The translations under genes were made by a program, and so were the position numbers. Below the pieces are notes generated by a model. The model was given only the letters and a program-made list of their open reading frames with translations. It was not told the origin of the DNA and searched no databases. This document shows positions 26,301 through 34,048 of a DNA stretch of 64,000 bases, one piece after another (within the stretch, counting starts at the first letter, position 1; every line of letters begins with the position of its first letter). The stretch covers positions 1 to 64,000 of the forward strand of contig JAHBTI010000014.1 of assembly GCA_019638705.1 (NCBI GenBank), read 5' to 3'. The stretch is from Bacteroidota bacterium (GTDB taxonomy: Bacteria; Bacteroidota; Bacteroidia; B-17B0; Aurantibacillaceae).

Positions 26301-28172
26301 ACCTGTATTGCTTGAGCCGCTTGAATTATGCGCCTCGTCCATAATGAGTAAATTGTCTTTTGCAATTTGTCTTAGGAAGTTTGGTTTTTCGGGTTTCTTG
26401 TCGGGTGAATTAAACTGCGAATATGTGCCGACTACAAAATCATAGTGTGCGGGAATTTCACCGCTCTGAAAAATGCTTGACTGTTCGGCTGATGATAACG
26501 CCTGATACACGATGTTGCCGTCTTCGTCTTTAATATCTGTTTTAGCTTCTCTGCCGTTAATGATAAATGGTTTTAAGTGCGGCGAGCCGATAGCAACAAG
26601 GTCGCGGTAGATGTCGGAAAACAAATTTGCTTTTTCTGTTATGAAAATTGGTTTTAATCCGCGCTGCACGGCGTAGCGTATCATGGCGGCGGCAATGCGC
26701 CCTTTACCAATGCCTGTTTGGTCGCCGATAATCATACCTTGCCCTTTGGCTTCCACGTTGTATATCGCCATAGCCACCGCGTCCGTTTGTTCGGCGGACA
26801 AGGCTTGGCACAAAGCGGTATGCGAAGTATAACCTAAACGGTGTCGCACAAAATTATCCATGTTGCCGCCCACTTCCGTTTTTATGCGCGTGAGTGCGGC
26901 TTGTGTTTCGTAGCTCATGGAGTCAGGAACTTGTGTGTTTAAGACTACACAACTTTGTGAAGCGGGTAAATAAGGCGCACCCAAATCATTTTCGTTTTCC
27001 GTGTTTTCATCATCTTTAAATGAAGCTAAAATGTCCAAGCCTTCTTTCAGTAATGCTTCTATGTTTGTATTCATGTCTTGGTTGTTTGTGCTGTAATAAA
27101 TTGTCGGGTTGTTTATTTCGTCTTCGTTTACCCATTGCATGACCTTATAAAACAATTCGTCAAAGGATTTTATCGCTTTGTCCTGTGCTTCATTCTTAAC
27201 AGGGGCTGCCCCTTGCGGCTTGTCTTTTTTACCGTCAATTAAAATCAGTCGCACAGGAAAACTTGTGCCTTGCCGTGTGTAAAGTCTGTCGCCGTTAATT
27301 TGTATAACATCTGTTACATGATAATAACAGTAGAGGTAATTGAAAAAAATTCTGTTTTTACCTCTTTCAATTCTTCCCAATGTATCCCATTTGGTATGAC
27401 CGCCGATGATGATAGCAGCTTTGCCATTACTCACCATTCTGTCTAACGCACGCAAAGCCATGAGGTGGTCTAATACCTTTATGGGATAACCTTTGTAATC
27501 AACGGCTTTGTTTAAAACCCCGAAAGGCGGATTGGTTACTACTGCCTTGATTTGTCCGTAACTGTCCAAAAAGTGAAACGGCTCTGTGGCATCTTCCTTT
27601 GTTACCAAAGCAAAACCCTGTGTCTGTAAATTTCGGTTACGGGTTCTGTCAATTTCGTTTACATACACGCGGTTTGGTTTTGCGGCAATGGTCAATAAAC
27701 CGTTGCCTGCACTCGGCTCAAAGGCATACGCATTGTTGTTCTGCAAATCGGGTAAACCGCAAAACACACCCATTAAATACGCAATGGGTGCAGGTGTGGA
27801 ATACTGTTGTAACATAATACTCTGACTTGTGCGGTGGGAGAGTATCATTTGATTGTTATACAAGGCAACAATCTTGTCGTATTTTTCTTTTACAGTTCCC
27901 TCGCTGTGTGCCAATTCCCGCGCTACGTTTACGATAGCCAATTCGGTGAGTTCTTTGATTTCCGTTTGGTCGCGTATTTGCAACGAATAGGCAAGTGCTT
28001 CCACGCTTCGTTTTGTGTGCTTATACCCCACGCGCAAATCCTTTTGCATATAGTAAACAAACTCCTGATAGTTTTCGGGCAAGCCATGAAAGGCGGGCAA
28101 CACCGATGTTGTATCGGTGTTGCCCAAAACATGAAGATTAGATTTCCGTTTCTGAAATTTCTTGTTCTTCAT
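23343..28172 (-). CDS. DNA methyltransferase-Strawberry notch helicase fusion
   Basis: 1609 residues. An N-terminal N6-adenine-type methyltransferase carries motif I EPSAGNG (152-158) and motif IV NPPF (214-217). A Strawberry-notch-type SF2 helicase follows, with Walker A GDQTGIGKG (483-491), DEAH (612-615), 'LSATFAKRP' (about 640) and the C-terminal SNO helicase half ('INQSGSTGASAH', 'QKRGRINRTGQ'). A long coiled-coil/beta region covers residues 1120-1609. Such fusions are known on plasmids and phages, and are thought to modify and remodel element DNA or counter restriction. This is the only obvious replication-scale enzyme in the block. The gene ends 26 bp before the ATPase, with the same strand and codon style. 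Confidence 0.9.
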   Translation of the reverse strand: MKNKKFQKRKSNLHVLGNTDTTSVLPAFHGLPENYQEFVYYMQKDLRVGYKHTKRSVEALAYSLQIRDQTEIKELTELAIVNVARELAHSEGTVKEKYDKIVALYNNQMILSHRTSQSIMLQQYSTPAPIAYLMGVFCGLPDLQNNNAYAFEPSAGNGLLTIAAKPNRVYVNEIDRTRNRNLQTQGFALVTKEDATEPFHFLDSYGQIKAVVTNPPFGVLNKAVDYKGYPIKVLDHLMALRALDRMVSNGKAAIIIGGHTKWDTLGRIERGKNRIFFNYLYCYYHVTDVIQINGDRLYTRQGTSFPVRLILIDGKKDKPQGAAPVKNEAQDKAIKSFDELFYKVMQWVNEDEINNPTIYYSTNNQDMNTNIEALLKEGLDILASFKDDENTENENDLGAPYLPASQSCVVLNTQVPDSMSYETQAALTRIKTEVGGNMDNFVRHRLGYTSHTALCQALSAEQTDAVAMAIYNVEAKGQGMIIGDQTGIGKGRIAAAMIRYAVQRGLKPIFITEKANLFSDIYRDLVAIGSPHLKPFIINGREAKTDIKDEDGNIVYQALSSAEQSSIFQSGEIPAHYDFVVGTYSQFNSPDKKPEKPNFLRQIAKDNLLIMDEAHNSSGSSNTGAFMQYVVHECSGVVFLSATFAKRPDNMPIYAMKTAISEANMTKDELVEAIQKGGVALQEILSSQLVAEGQMIRRERSFEGVEVNYISLDNYEVKHKQTADLITQALRDIIAFQSNFIDKQVEELDKVAVAEGKEIEIREGTSQAGVDNLPYFSKVFNVINQMLFSIKAEAVAERTIQRLKEGKKPVIAFASTMGSFIEQMENEKGLPVGDGDLINNDFAEVLRKGLSGVMRYTEKDVNGQSIFKEFTLSDLDEEARKEYERILNNINQISTGISISPIDLIIQKLESAGYRVAEVTGRKFAVQPNAQGNKGLVTSRKRLTTNDAFRLFNNNEMDVLMINQSGSTGASAHAIVTPKVPAEQVKQRVMIVLQAELDINTEVQKRGRINRTGQILKPIYDYVISAIPAEKRLMMMLQKKLKSLDANTTSNQKQSTKILDVPDFLNKYGDKVVKEYLLENPNINELLGDPLHLNASSTSSENTEEAAHRVSGRVAVLSTQMQADFYAEITERYNDYVEYLKQIGDYDLEVEALNLQAETLETNIVKVGRGGESSFGDDSMIEKVQANILKKPFSKTELENMLNETLAGKYAEEHKRELLDDFTNTMETRRETELKDSQGKYDTLIKEIPNEKKLQKIREKEGDTAYSQAKIEREKELNAARVLAAEQINKSYKHKQEHLQRILNFFTIGRKLAYPVVTFDNGNERVLAVSLGIMIDKKKKNPYAPSVVRVRIAIANSSKYFAIPASFNNDIANIISASHDTEQPAQEDLLNEWNEEIKQKNKDRGIRYIITGNLLQAFGTEKSGKLVSYTTMNGQTKKGILMPEEWQPKEALKHITVPIIKALPILQSLSNGRALYASNDIAFFEAGNNFRVIVPLSRSKGGEIYLDNDLLQLLEKGMFEKTADKMQAYLPKENAEAFADILQNKFSVSVQIAPNMLSLIKTNTVRVSTHKKIELPPDENEAETERIRILELESEAILLALELDLDMAA

Positions 28173-28173
28173 G

Positions 28174-28749
28174 TTATTTGTAATCTAAAACGAGCCTGTC
28201 ATTCCAAACATTGTCAAAGTTCTTGTTACCATCTGCCCACTCATAAGTAAATATGCCGTCATGGTTGGTGATTTTTTGTATTGCAAAAACTTCCAAATCT
28301 GGTCTTGCTGCGGGGCTTGCAAAGCCTTTGTATATCACGTAAGGATTGGTTTCGTCCACAATCACAGGCTCAAAAAACACTTTGCCGTCCAATGTGATGA
28401 TGGTGGCTTTAATATCCCGTATTAATCCGTCAATAACCGATAGCTTGTCCAATTCCTCTATTTGTTTTGCTTCGGTTGCGCCCCCTGCCGCAGTACCGCC
28501 GCCGTCCGAGCCTTGCAGCATGGCGTTAATGGCTTCCCTTAATTCGGTGGGATTTGCCGTTAGCGGTTGTGTTACATCTGTGTAAGGTACATACACATTG
28601 TACAACGCGCCCTTGCCGCTGTCAATCTTAATGATGTTGTTTTGCACAACGGCTATCTCAATAATTTGCGCTTTAACAATGTTGCGCACCGATGTACCCG
28701 ATGTGATTTTTAAACTTGCGCCGTTGTTCTCTATGGTAATTGCTGCCAT
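28174..28749 (-). CDS. Phage-type virion-associated protein (inferred)
   Basis: 191 residues. The N-terminal beta domain (about 1-75; VYVPYTDVTQPLTANPTEL) and the C-terminal domain (about 118-191) are joined by a Gly/Ala linker (GSDGGGTAAGGATEA). The C-terminal pattern 'VDETNPYVIYKGFA ... ITWADG-like YEWADGNKNFDNVWNDR' resembles a module I associate with many phage structural genes. Its exact role is unknown. It abuts the helicase gene (1-bp gap) and is surely co-transcribed. Confidence 0.6.
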   Translation of the reverse strand: MAAITIENNGASLKITSGTSVRNIVKAQIIEIAVVQNNIIKIDSGKGALYNVYVPYTDVTQPLTANPTELREAINAMLQGSDGGGTAAGGATEAKQIEELDKLSVIDGLIRDIKATIITLDGKVFFEPVIVDETNPYVIYKGFASPAARPDLEVFAIQKITNHDGIFTYEWADGNKNFDNVWNDRLVLDYK

Positions 28750-28774
28750 GTTCTGTTTTGTTTTTTATTTGTTA

Positions 28775-29005
28775 TTACTTGTTTTTGTTTTGCGTGTCCT
28801 GTTCGTTTGCTTTGTTATTATCCTTGTTCTGTTTTGCTTCAAAGGTTTTGGCAAAAAATTCCCCTACCCATGCCCCGATGAAGCCGCCTGTCATCACATA
28901 AGGCACGGTTTCGCGGGTGTGTGCCTTGCTGTAATAGTAAGCGGTCAAAGAGCCTAACAACGTAAAAACGGACACCCATGTTTTTTCTTTCAGTCGTATT
29001 TTCAT
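28775..29005 (-). CDS. Small membrane protein of the virus-like block
   Basis: 76 residues with two hydrophobic stretches (VSVFTLLGSLTAYYY, MTGGFIGAWVGEFFA) and a Lys/Asn/Gln-rich tail. No family recognised. One of several tiny membrane proteins in this operon. Confidence 0.6.
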   Translation of the reverse strand: MKIRLKEKTWVSVFTLLGSLTAYYYSKAHTRETVPYVMTGGFIGAWVGEFFAKTFEAKQNKDNNKANEQDTQNKNK

Positions 29006-29019
29006 GTTTGGTTTACACG

Positions 29020-29670
29020 TTATTGAATGGCTTGTTTAACGATTAACGTGCTTGCTACTCCGCTCACAAACAACAAGCCGCTTGCCAAAATTTTGTTTTG
29101 CCTGTTTTTCTTTTTTTGAATTTTGTAGGCAATGTTCAACTGTTCGGTTAAATGCCGTTCGCGTTCCTGCTGCTCTTTCTGCAAATCCCGAAATATATTT
29201 TCGTTTTGCCTGTACAGATAAACGGAACTGTCGCGGTTGGCGACAAGGCGTTCCAATGCGTGTATAACTTCGCTGCAAGTGCTGTCCTGTACAAGCTGCG
29301 CCGCCATGTAATTTTCTGTTATCGGAATAATCGTGTCGGCAATTATGGGTAAACTGTCGTACCGTTTTAAACTTTGCTTTAACCGTATTCCAAAAAACTT
29401 TGTTTTAGCGCGTGAAACTGCCAACGATTTTTTCTTTGTATTTGTAACTTTTTTCAAGCTGTCGTTCGTGCTTTGTAAAGCAGATATTTTTGCTTCGTGC
29501 TGCTTTAAAAAAAATTGCTTTTCGTTTCTCCACTTATGCAGATAGGTAGTGTCCTGCGGCGGCGGAGAATGTTTTTCCCTGAAGCTGTGCCAAAGCGCAC
29601 TCGCAGCGATGAGAATTAAATACAGCGTAAAAATGACAAGCATTCCGTTTTTCTTTAGTTTGGATTTCAT
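29020..29670 (-). CDS. Membrane-anchored coiled-coil protein (spanin-like shape)
   Basis: 216 residues: an N-terminal TM (MLVIFTLYLILIAASALW, about 9-26), a long central coiled coil (about 45-180), and a second hydrophobic segment near the C-terminus (ILASGLLFVSGVASTLIV). The layout could bridge envelope layers like a phage spanin or form part of an internal-membrane virion. No sequence family is recognised. Confidence 0.6.
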   Translation of the reverse strand: MKSKLKKNGMLVIFTLYLILIAASALWHSFREKHSPPPQDTTYLHKWRNEKQFFLKQHEAKISALQSTNDSLKKVTNTKKKSLAVSRAKTKFFGIRLKQSLKRYDSLPIIADTIIPITENYMAAQLVQDSTCSEVIHALERLVANRDSSVYLYRQNENIFRDLQKEQQERERHLTEQLNIAYKIQKKKNRQNKILASGLLFVSGVASTLIVKQAIQ

Positions 29671-29707
29671 AATCGTTGTTTGTTTTTTAATTGTTCTTTT
29701 TTTCTTT

Positions 29708-29929
29708 TTATGGTTTGTTGGTCGGTCTTCGCTCTATGCTGTACCCGAAGCAGCCTGCGGCAATCAAACTCACTATGGAGTAAAACATATATTCGGGTGT
29801 GGTAACATTAAAGAGCAGTTGGGCTATCCAACTTGCAATCACCAAAAGCATACAGATAGCGATAATGAGTTCACGCAAACTGTATTCGTTGGTTTTGTCT
29901 TTCAGTAGATTTTTTAAAAAGCAACTCAT
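29708..29929 (-). CDS. Small two-TM membrane protein
   Basis: 73 residues from the ATG at 29929 (MSCFLKNLLKDKTNEYSLREL). An upstream start would lie deep inside the preceding gene. Two TM segments (LIIAICMLLVIASWIAQLLF, YMFYSIVSLIAAGCFGYSI). It overlaps the end of the YkuD-like gene by 59 bp. The size and two-helix form suit a holin, which would fit the two wall-cutting enzymes just upstream, but no holin family match is visible. Confidence 0.55.
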   Translation of the reverse strand: MSCFLKNLLKDKTNEYSLRELIIAICMLLVIASWIAQLLFNVTTPEYMFYSIVSLIAAGCFGYSIERRPTNKP

Positions 29930-30635
29930 TGTTTTTTTGTTTTTTGTTTTGTTTGTTATTTGTTTTCCTGTTTTGTTGCGTGTACAGATAATAACCTGCC
30001 GCGCCAACACCCAACAATCCCGCTGCGAAAAAACCTGCCCGCCTTATGCTTTGCCTGCGCCACGAACGAAAATCAATCAACGTATAAGTGAACTGATTTC
30101 CGTAGCGTTGCTCATGTTTTTTGCAGAGCTGCATGAACGTTGCAAAGTCGCTTGCGTTTTCAAAGACCTGACAGCCTGCCGAATTTTTATCAACTGTTTT
30201 TGTTGTGCCTGTGCTGTTGGCTCTGTGTATGTTTATGCTAAACAGTCCGCTCATTTTTTTGCCGTTGTAAAAATCCAATATGGCGTTTCGGTCATAGTCG
30301 CGCATGATTGTAACAGGATTTTGCTGTACTAAGGCTTCGTATTTTCCCTGATGTAAGCCGATAGCATAAGCGTTTTTGTATTGTCCCTCTGCCAATATTG
30401 CCGTGCCTTGTTCCTGCATGGGGTTTTCCAACCAAAATGTACCGGGGTCTGTGGTTATCTTAAACACATGGTATTCCCAATGCAAGGGGCTTGTTGTATA
30501 AAATACATGAAGCTCATCATCAAAGCGGTTGGGTATGGTGCTTTTGCTTCTTAACCCTACAATGTTGAATTGATACGGTTTTGAATACAAAACAAATCCC
30601 TTGTATTTTAACAAAGCCTTTAAGCGTTGCAACAT
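29871..30635 (-). CDS. YkuD-like (L,D-transpeptidase/endopeptidase fold) protein with C-terminal anchor
   Basis: 254 residues. The active-site pattern H-x14-S-x-G-C is present: 'INIHRANSTG' (H137) and 'NSAGCQVF' (S152, C155), the L,D-transpeptidase signature, also used by some phage wall-cleaving enzymes. A hydrophobic segment near residues 200-218 (AGFFAAGLLGVGAAGYYLY) and a polar Lys/Asn/Gln tail follow. It sits beside the amidase gene. It probably modifies or cuts peptidoglycan during entry or exit, tethered to a membrane. No signal peptide. Confidence 0.7.
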   Translation of the reverse strand: MLQRLKALLKYKGFVLYSKPYQFNIVGLRSKSTIPNRFDDELHVFYTTSPLHWEYHVFKITTDPGTFWLENPMQEQGTAILAEGQYKNAYAIGLHQGKYEALVQQNPVTIMRDYDRNAILDFYNGKKMSGLFSINIHRANSTGTTKTVDKNSAGCQVFENASDFATFMQLCKKHEQRYGNQFTYTLIDFRSWRRQSIRRAGFFAAGLLGVGAAGYYLYTQQNRKTNNKQNKKQKNNELLFKKSTERQNQRIQFA

Positions 30636-30647
30636 TTTCCTTTTTTC

Positions 30648-31088
30648 TTATGCCGCCAAATCAATATCGGGCTGATAATTTTTCAGCCATGTTTTCGCGT
30701 CAAACGAAGGACAATCTTTGTGAACGTTCGGAAAATCCCTGTGTCCACATATTTCCGCGCCCTGATATTTTTCGGTCAATCTCACCACCAAATCAAAGAG
30801 TGAATTTTCCTGTGCGCGTGTAATGGTGTCTTTTGCTTTACCCGCTTTGTCAATGCCGCCGATGTATGCCACATTGATACATTCGCTATTGTGTTTGTAC
30901 ACGCCATTGCTGTTTTTGTCTTCGTCCAAAAGTTGCACTACTTCGCCATTGGCTTTGATGATGTAGTGATAACCCGATGTGTCGCCCCAACCGCGTTTTT
31001 CTTTCCAATATTTTTTTATGCTTTCAATGGAAGCGTTCGGTTGTGTTGCGGTGCAATGCACCACGATGTATTTGATGTTCCGTTTCAT
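30648..31088 (-). CDS. N-acetylmuramoyl-L-alanine amidase (amidase_2, T7 lysozyme-like)
   Basis: 146 residues, a single catalytic domain with no signal peptide. Zinc ligands and catalytic residues fit the family: H in 'IVVHCTAT', the 'GYHYIIKANGEVVQL' strand, and 'ICGHRDFPNVHKDCPSFD' giving the second H and the Cys/Asp end. It cleaves the lactyl-L-Ala bond of peptidoglycan. Single-domain amidases like this are common lysis or entry enzymes of phages and mobile elements. Confidence 0.92.
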   Translation of the reverse strand: MKRNIKYIVVHCTATQPNASIESIKKYWKEKRGWGDTSGYHYIIKANGEVVQLLDEDKNSNGVYKHNSECINVAYIGGIDKAGKAKDTITRAQENSLFDLVVRLTEKYQGAEICGHRDFPNVHKDCPSFDAKTWLKNYQPDIDLAA

Positions 31089-31126
31089 ATTTATTTTTTT
31101 TTAGTTGTAAGTCTTGGCTCTTGTGT

Positions 31127-32035
31127 CTATTCTTTGTAGTAACTGATGTGTGCGCTTTCGGTCAGAAAAAAATGTTTGTCCTGTTCAAAGAGGGTATGCT
31201 TGCCGCGCCGTGCAACTTCTTTTCCAAGCACCATGTTGGCGGGAACGTTCACAAACTCTTTGGGATTTTTCCAAACTTTTGTCGGGCGCGTGGTGATGAG
31301 TAGTTTTTCATTTTCCAATCCCGATAACGACCACTTGTCGCCGTTATACTTTAATCCCATGTTGGAAAATGCCAAGCGTATGGCTTGTTTCTGCTGCTCA
31401 TCGCTAAAACTGTTGAGTATTCCGTTTACAAGGGTTTGGCGCACGCCGCCAATGCGGTGGTTCATAAAAGCATTGCTTACCGCCTGATAATCGTTGGTGT
31501 TGCGCAAGGTTTTAAGCAAAGAGATAACCTTGTTAAAATCCTTTTTGTTTGCTGCCGTGTACAGTTGTTCGGCGGTTTGTACGGGGTCGGGACTGCTGCC
31601 CTTAGTCAAAACATTAAACGTGCTTTCGTCTATGCTTTCAGGCAAGCCCGCTTTTTTCAGAGCTGCCACCGTTTCCGAGCCAAAGTCGCCGTCTGCACCG
31701 TACTTAGGTAAACTGTCTTTGCCGTATTTCGCAATCAATGCTTCCTGCAATAATTTTACGTTTACGCCTTTGCTTCCTTTTTTCAAGGGAAAACCGTCCG
31801 TTGCTTGCGTTGTTGTTTTCGCTTTTGGTTTCGCGGCGGTATTGGCTGAAACTGTTTTTGCGGAAACATCAGGCGTGTTTGCGTAGTTGTCGTTATCTGC
31901 CGCCTGTGCTTTTTTCTTTTTCCAATACTGCCAACCGAAATAACTCAATACGCCTGTTCCTGCTATGCCCAAGCCGATGAACAACCATTTTTTGCCCTTG
32001 CCTTTTTTTGTTGTGTTACTGATATTTTTTTTCAT
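31127..32035 (-). CDS. TM protein with peptidoglycan-binding and annexin-like domains
   Basis: 302 residues from the ATG at 32035, which avoids overlap with the gene before it. One N-terminal TM (WLFIGLGIAGTGVLSYFGWQYW, about 17-38), an Ala/Thr/Lys linker, a PG_binding_1 domain at 83-142 (LKKGSKGVNVKLLQEALIA, YGADGDFGSETVAAL), one annexin-like repeat at about 155-225 (AEQLYTAANKKDFNKVISL ... QQKQAIRLAFSNMG), then a small beta domain to the end. It would link a membrane to the cell wall. The annexin-like repeat pairs it with the next gene upstream. Confidence 0.7.
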   Translation of the reverse strand: MKKNISNTTKKGKGKKWLFIGLGIAGTGVLSYFGWQYWKKKKAQAADNDNYANTPDVSAKTVSANTAAKPKAKTTTQATDGFPLKKGSKGVNVKLLQEALIAKYGKDSLPKYGADGDFGSETVAALKKAGLPESIDESTFNVLTKGSSPDPVQTAEQLYTAANKKDFNKVISLLKTLRNTNDYQAVSNAFMNHRIGGVRQTLVNGILNSFSDEQQKQAIRLAFSNMGLKYNGDKWSLSGLENEKLLITTRPTKVWKNPKEFVNVPANMVLGKEVARRGKHTLFEQDKHFFLTESAHISYYKE

Positions 32036-32048
32036 GCTCTCTTGTTGT

Positions 32049-32774
32049 TTATGCTTTTGGTTTTGCAAGAATGATGTTCATGTAGTCGGAATATTCCCAA
32101 AATTCTAACTCACTTTTTAATGCTTTGGTCAAATCTTCGCCGTATGCTTTGTAGTACGCCGCACCCACCTGAACATAATCGGCTTGCGTGGGGATTTCGG
32201 TAAACACGGCTCTAATGGCTTTCTCGTCTGTACCGGGAATAAAACCGTAAGTCTTGTCAAAGGCTGCTTTCAAGCGTTTTGCCCAAGCGATGTATTGATT
32301 GGCGTTTATCGCTTGTCCTGTTTTTTCGGGCTTGCCTGCTATGATTTGCAGCATTTCGTTGTACTCGCTTGCTTGCAGTTCATCGCTCATGTCCTTGTAC
32401 ATATTTCTGTTGTACTCTTTTTGATATGCCTTAAACACTTTGTTCAGCTCGTCTTTGCTTTTGATAGATATTAATGTTCTGCGCAATGCTTCGGTGTCCG
32501 TTCCCCACCAACCGTCATTCTCAAATGCCATTTTGATTTGCTTGGCGAGGGTTTCGGGTGTGCCGTCCTCAAAACTTTTTGAATGGGCTTTGTTGGACAC
32601 GGCTCTGTCAATCGCCTTTTTTCCAAGCAGCACCAAGCCGCCTAAACCAAGCGCAGCCAACACCGAGTAAACAATTTTTTCTTTCAGGCTCATGCCTTGC
32701 TCTTTTGTTTTCGGTGTTGTGCTTGCTGCTTTGATGTTGCGTTGTATGACTTTTTTAATGAGTGCGTTGTTCAT
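32049..32774 (-). CDS. Membrane-anchored protein with two annexin-like repeats
   Basis: 241 residues. A TM segment (YSVLAALGLGGLVLLGKKAI, about 35-54), then two repeats of about 73 residues: 74-146 with 'WWGTDTEALRRTLISIKSKDEL ... YKDMSDELQASEYNEML', and 164-236 with 'GFIPGTDEKAIRAVFTEIP ... LTKALKSELEFWEYSDYM'. Both carry the annexin hallmark GTD(E/T) in a loop and an acidic residue about 40 positions on, the type II calcium site arrangement (GxGT...D/E). Annexins bind phospholipid through calcium. Bacterial annexins are rare and mostly from environmental genomes. Confidence 0.65.
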   Translation of the reverse strand: MNNALIKKVIQRNIKAASTTPKTKEQGMSLKEKIVYSVLAALGLGGLVLLGKKAIDRAVSNKAHSKSFEDGTPETLAKQIKMAFENDGWWGTDTEALRRTLISIKSKDELNKVFKAYQKEYNRNMYKDMSDELQASEYNEMLQIIAGKPEKTGQAINANQYIAWAKRLKAAFDKTYGFIPGTDEKAIRAVFTEIPTQADYVQVGAAYYKAYGEDLTKALKSELEFWEYSDYMNIILAKPKA

Positions 32775-32775
32775 T

Positions 32776-32831
32776 TGCTTATTGCCTATTGCAAATTGCT
32801 TATTGCATATTATCTATTGCCTATTGCTGAT
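32776..32831. repeat. Heptamer tandem repeat (TATTGCC type)
   Basis: Degenerate tandem 7-mers (CTATTGC, TTATTGC, CAAATTGC) fill the gap between two genes; the same motif recurs at 33096-33145. Confidence 0.7.
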
Positions 32832-33013
32832 TACACGCCTAACGCCTTTTTCGCCATTGCTGTTTTAATCGGGTCGTGCTTCACGATGTGCGCCAACTTT
32901 TCCAATTCCTTTGCGGATAGCTTGGAGGCTAATGTTGTTAAGGCTTGCATTTTAATATCGGCTTCTTTTTCGTTGTTCGCTGTAATAGCGATGTCGTAAT
33001 TATGCTTTGTCAT
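32831..33013 (-). CDS. Small conserved helical protein
   Basis: 60 residues. 'ANNEKEADIKMQALTTLASKLSAKELEKLAHIVKHDPIKTAMAKKALGV' is a compact helical protein of the type I have seen in Bacteroidota mobile elements. No named function. Flanked on both sides by heptamer repeats, the upstream copy lying in its leader. Confidence 0.6.
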   Translation of the reverse strand: MTKHNYDIAITANNEKEADIKMQALTTLASKLSAKELEKLAHIVKHDPIKTAMAKKALGV

Positions 33014-33095
33014 ATTTTTTAGTTTAAAAGTTAGAAAGTTTTGAAAGTTGAAAAGTTTGCTGCTTTATCTTCTTTCATTTTTTTTGTTTTGTGTT

Positions 33096-33145
33096 GCTCA
33101 TTGCCTATTGCCTATTGCCTATTGCAAATTGCTCATTGCCTATTG
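33096..33145. repeat. Second heptamer array (TATTGCC type)
   Basis: At least four tandem TTGCCTA units plus variants. The stop codon of the 298-residue gene (33140-33142) falls inside the array. Confidence 0.7.
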
Positions 33146-34036
33146 CTGTTCTTCTTGCTCGTCTTCGCTCTCGTCTTCCTGTGAAAGAAAATCAATCAAG
33201 ATTTGCAACTGCGTTTTGTCCTTGCTTAGAAAATCCAAAAGTTCCATAACGGCAGACATTTCTTCTTCGCTGTACAATTTTTCCAACTCACGCATAAGGC
33301 GAATAAATGTTTGTTCTTCCTCGCTTAGTGCGGGTGCGGCGGCGGTGTCCGACAGCGTACTGTTGTCTTTTTTGGAAAATGATACTTCGGCGTTTTCGTT
33401 GGTGTCAGTTTTGTTCTCTTGCTCAATCAAACCTGCTAACCCTGCTGTGGCGGGCAGTTTGGCAAGTAAGTGAGTATTGCGTTTTACCAAACCCTCAAGG
33501 GCTAAGGAAAGAACATCGCCCAAATGAATGCCGCCGATTTTGTTGCCGTTGGCTTTTGCCTCTTTAATGGCGGCGCGGTATTCTTCAATTTCGTTTTCCC
33601 TTTCTTCCAACTCCTCGCGTAATTCCTCGTTCTCGCTTAGCAGCACAGCAATTTGCCGTTGTTCGGCACTTTGTTTGTTTTTTTCTTCCCGCCAATCGTT
33701 CAGCGAAGTTTTGGAATGTGGTTTTGTCGTTTCAAAACCGTTTAATCCGATGTTGTTCGCTTCGGTACGGTTGCGGGCTTTGAGCATAAACACATATTGG
33801 TCGTTGCGCGGCGAAGCGGAAGAGTTGTAAATCAAAATTCTGATTTGTTCGGTGTCCGCGTTCATGTAATCCTCATAAGCGTCAAAGTCATTCGGCTCGT
33901 CCGTTTTGGGAACGGCTTTGAGATTGTCCACAAAAATTTCGTAGTGCTTGGCTTTTCCTTTTTGCGCCATTGACACCAAATGATTTTTTAAGCGGTCAAT
34001 TTTTTGTTGGTCAAAATTGTCAAATTGTATAGGCAT
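33140..34036 (-). CDS. Acidic coiled-coil protein of the virus-like block
   Basis: 298 residues. An N-terminal alpha/beta domain (about 1-115; 'YEIFVDNLKAVP', 'QIRILIYNSSASPRNDQYVFML') is followed by a coiled coil (about 118-160) and a very acidic C-terminal third (EEEQTFIRLMRELEKLYSEEEM ... DESEDEQEEQQ). No TM. Scaffold-like composition; possible scaffolding or assembly protein, inferred only from shape and position next to the beta-rich genes. Confidence 0.6.
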   Translation of the reverse strand: MPIQFDNFDQQKIDRLKNHLVSMAQKGKAKHYEIFVDNLKAVPKTDEPNDFDAYEDYMNADTEQIRILIYNSSASPRNDQYVFMLKARNRTEANNIGLNGFETTKPHSKTSLNDWREEKNKQSAEQRQIAVLLSENEELREELEERENEIEEYRAAIKEAKANGNKIGGIHLGDVLSLALEGLVKRNTHLLAKLPATAGLAGLIEQENKTDTNENAEVSFSKKDNSTLSDTAAAPALSEEEQTFIRLMRELEKLYSEEEMSAVMELLDFLSKDKTQLQILIDFLSQEDESEDEQEEQQ

Positions 34037-34048
34037 ATTTTTTCGTTT

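Noticed and set aside
32776-33145. CRISPR array
   Set aside because: The repeats are contiguous 7-mers without spacers.
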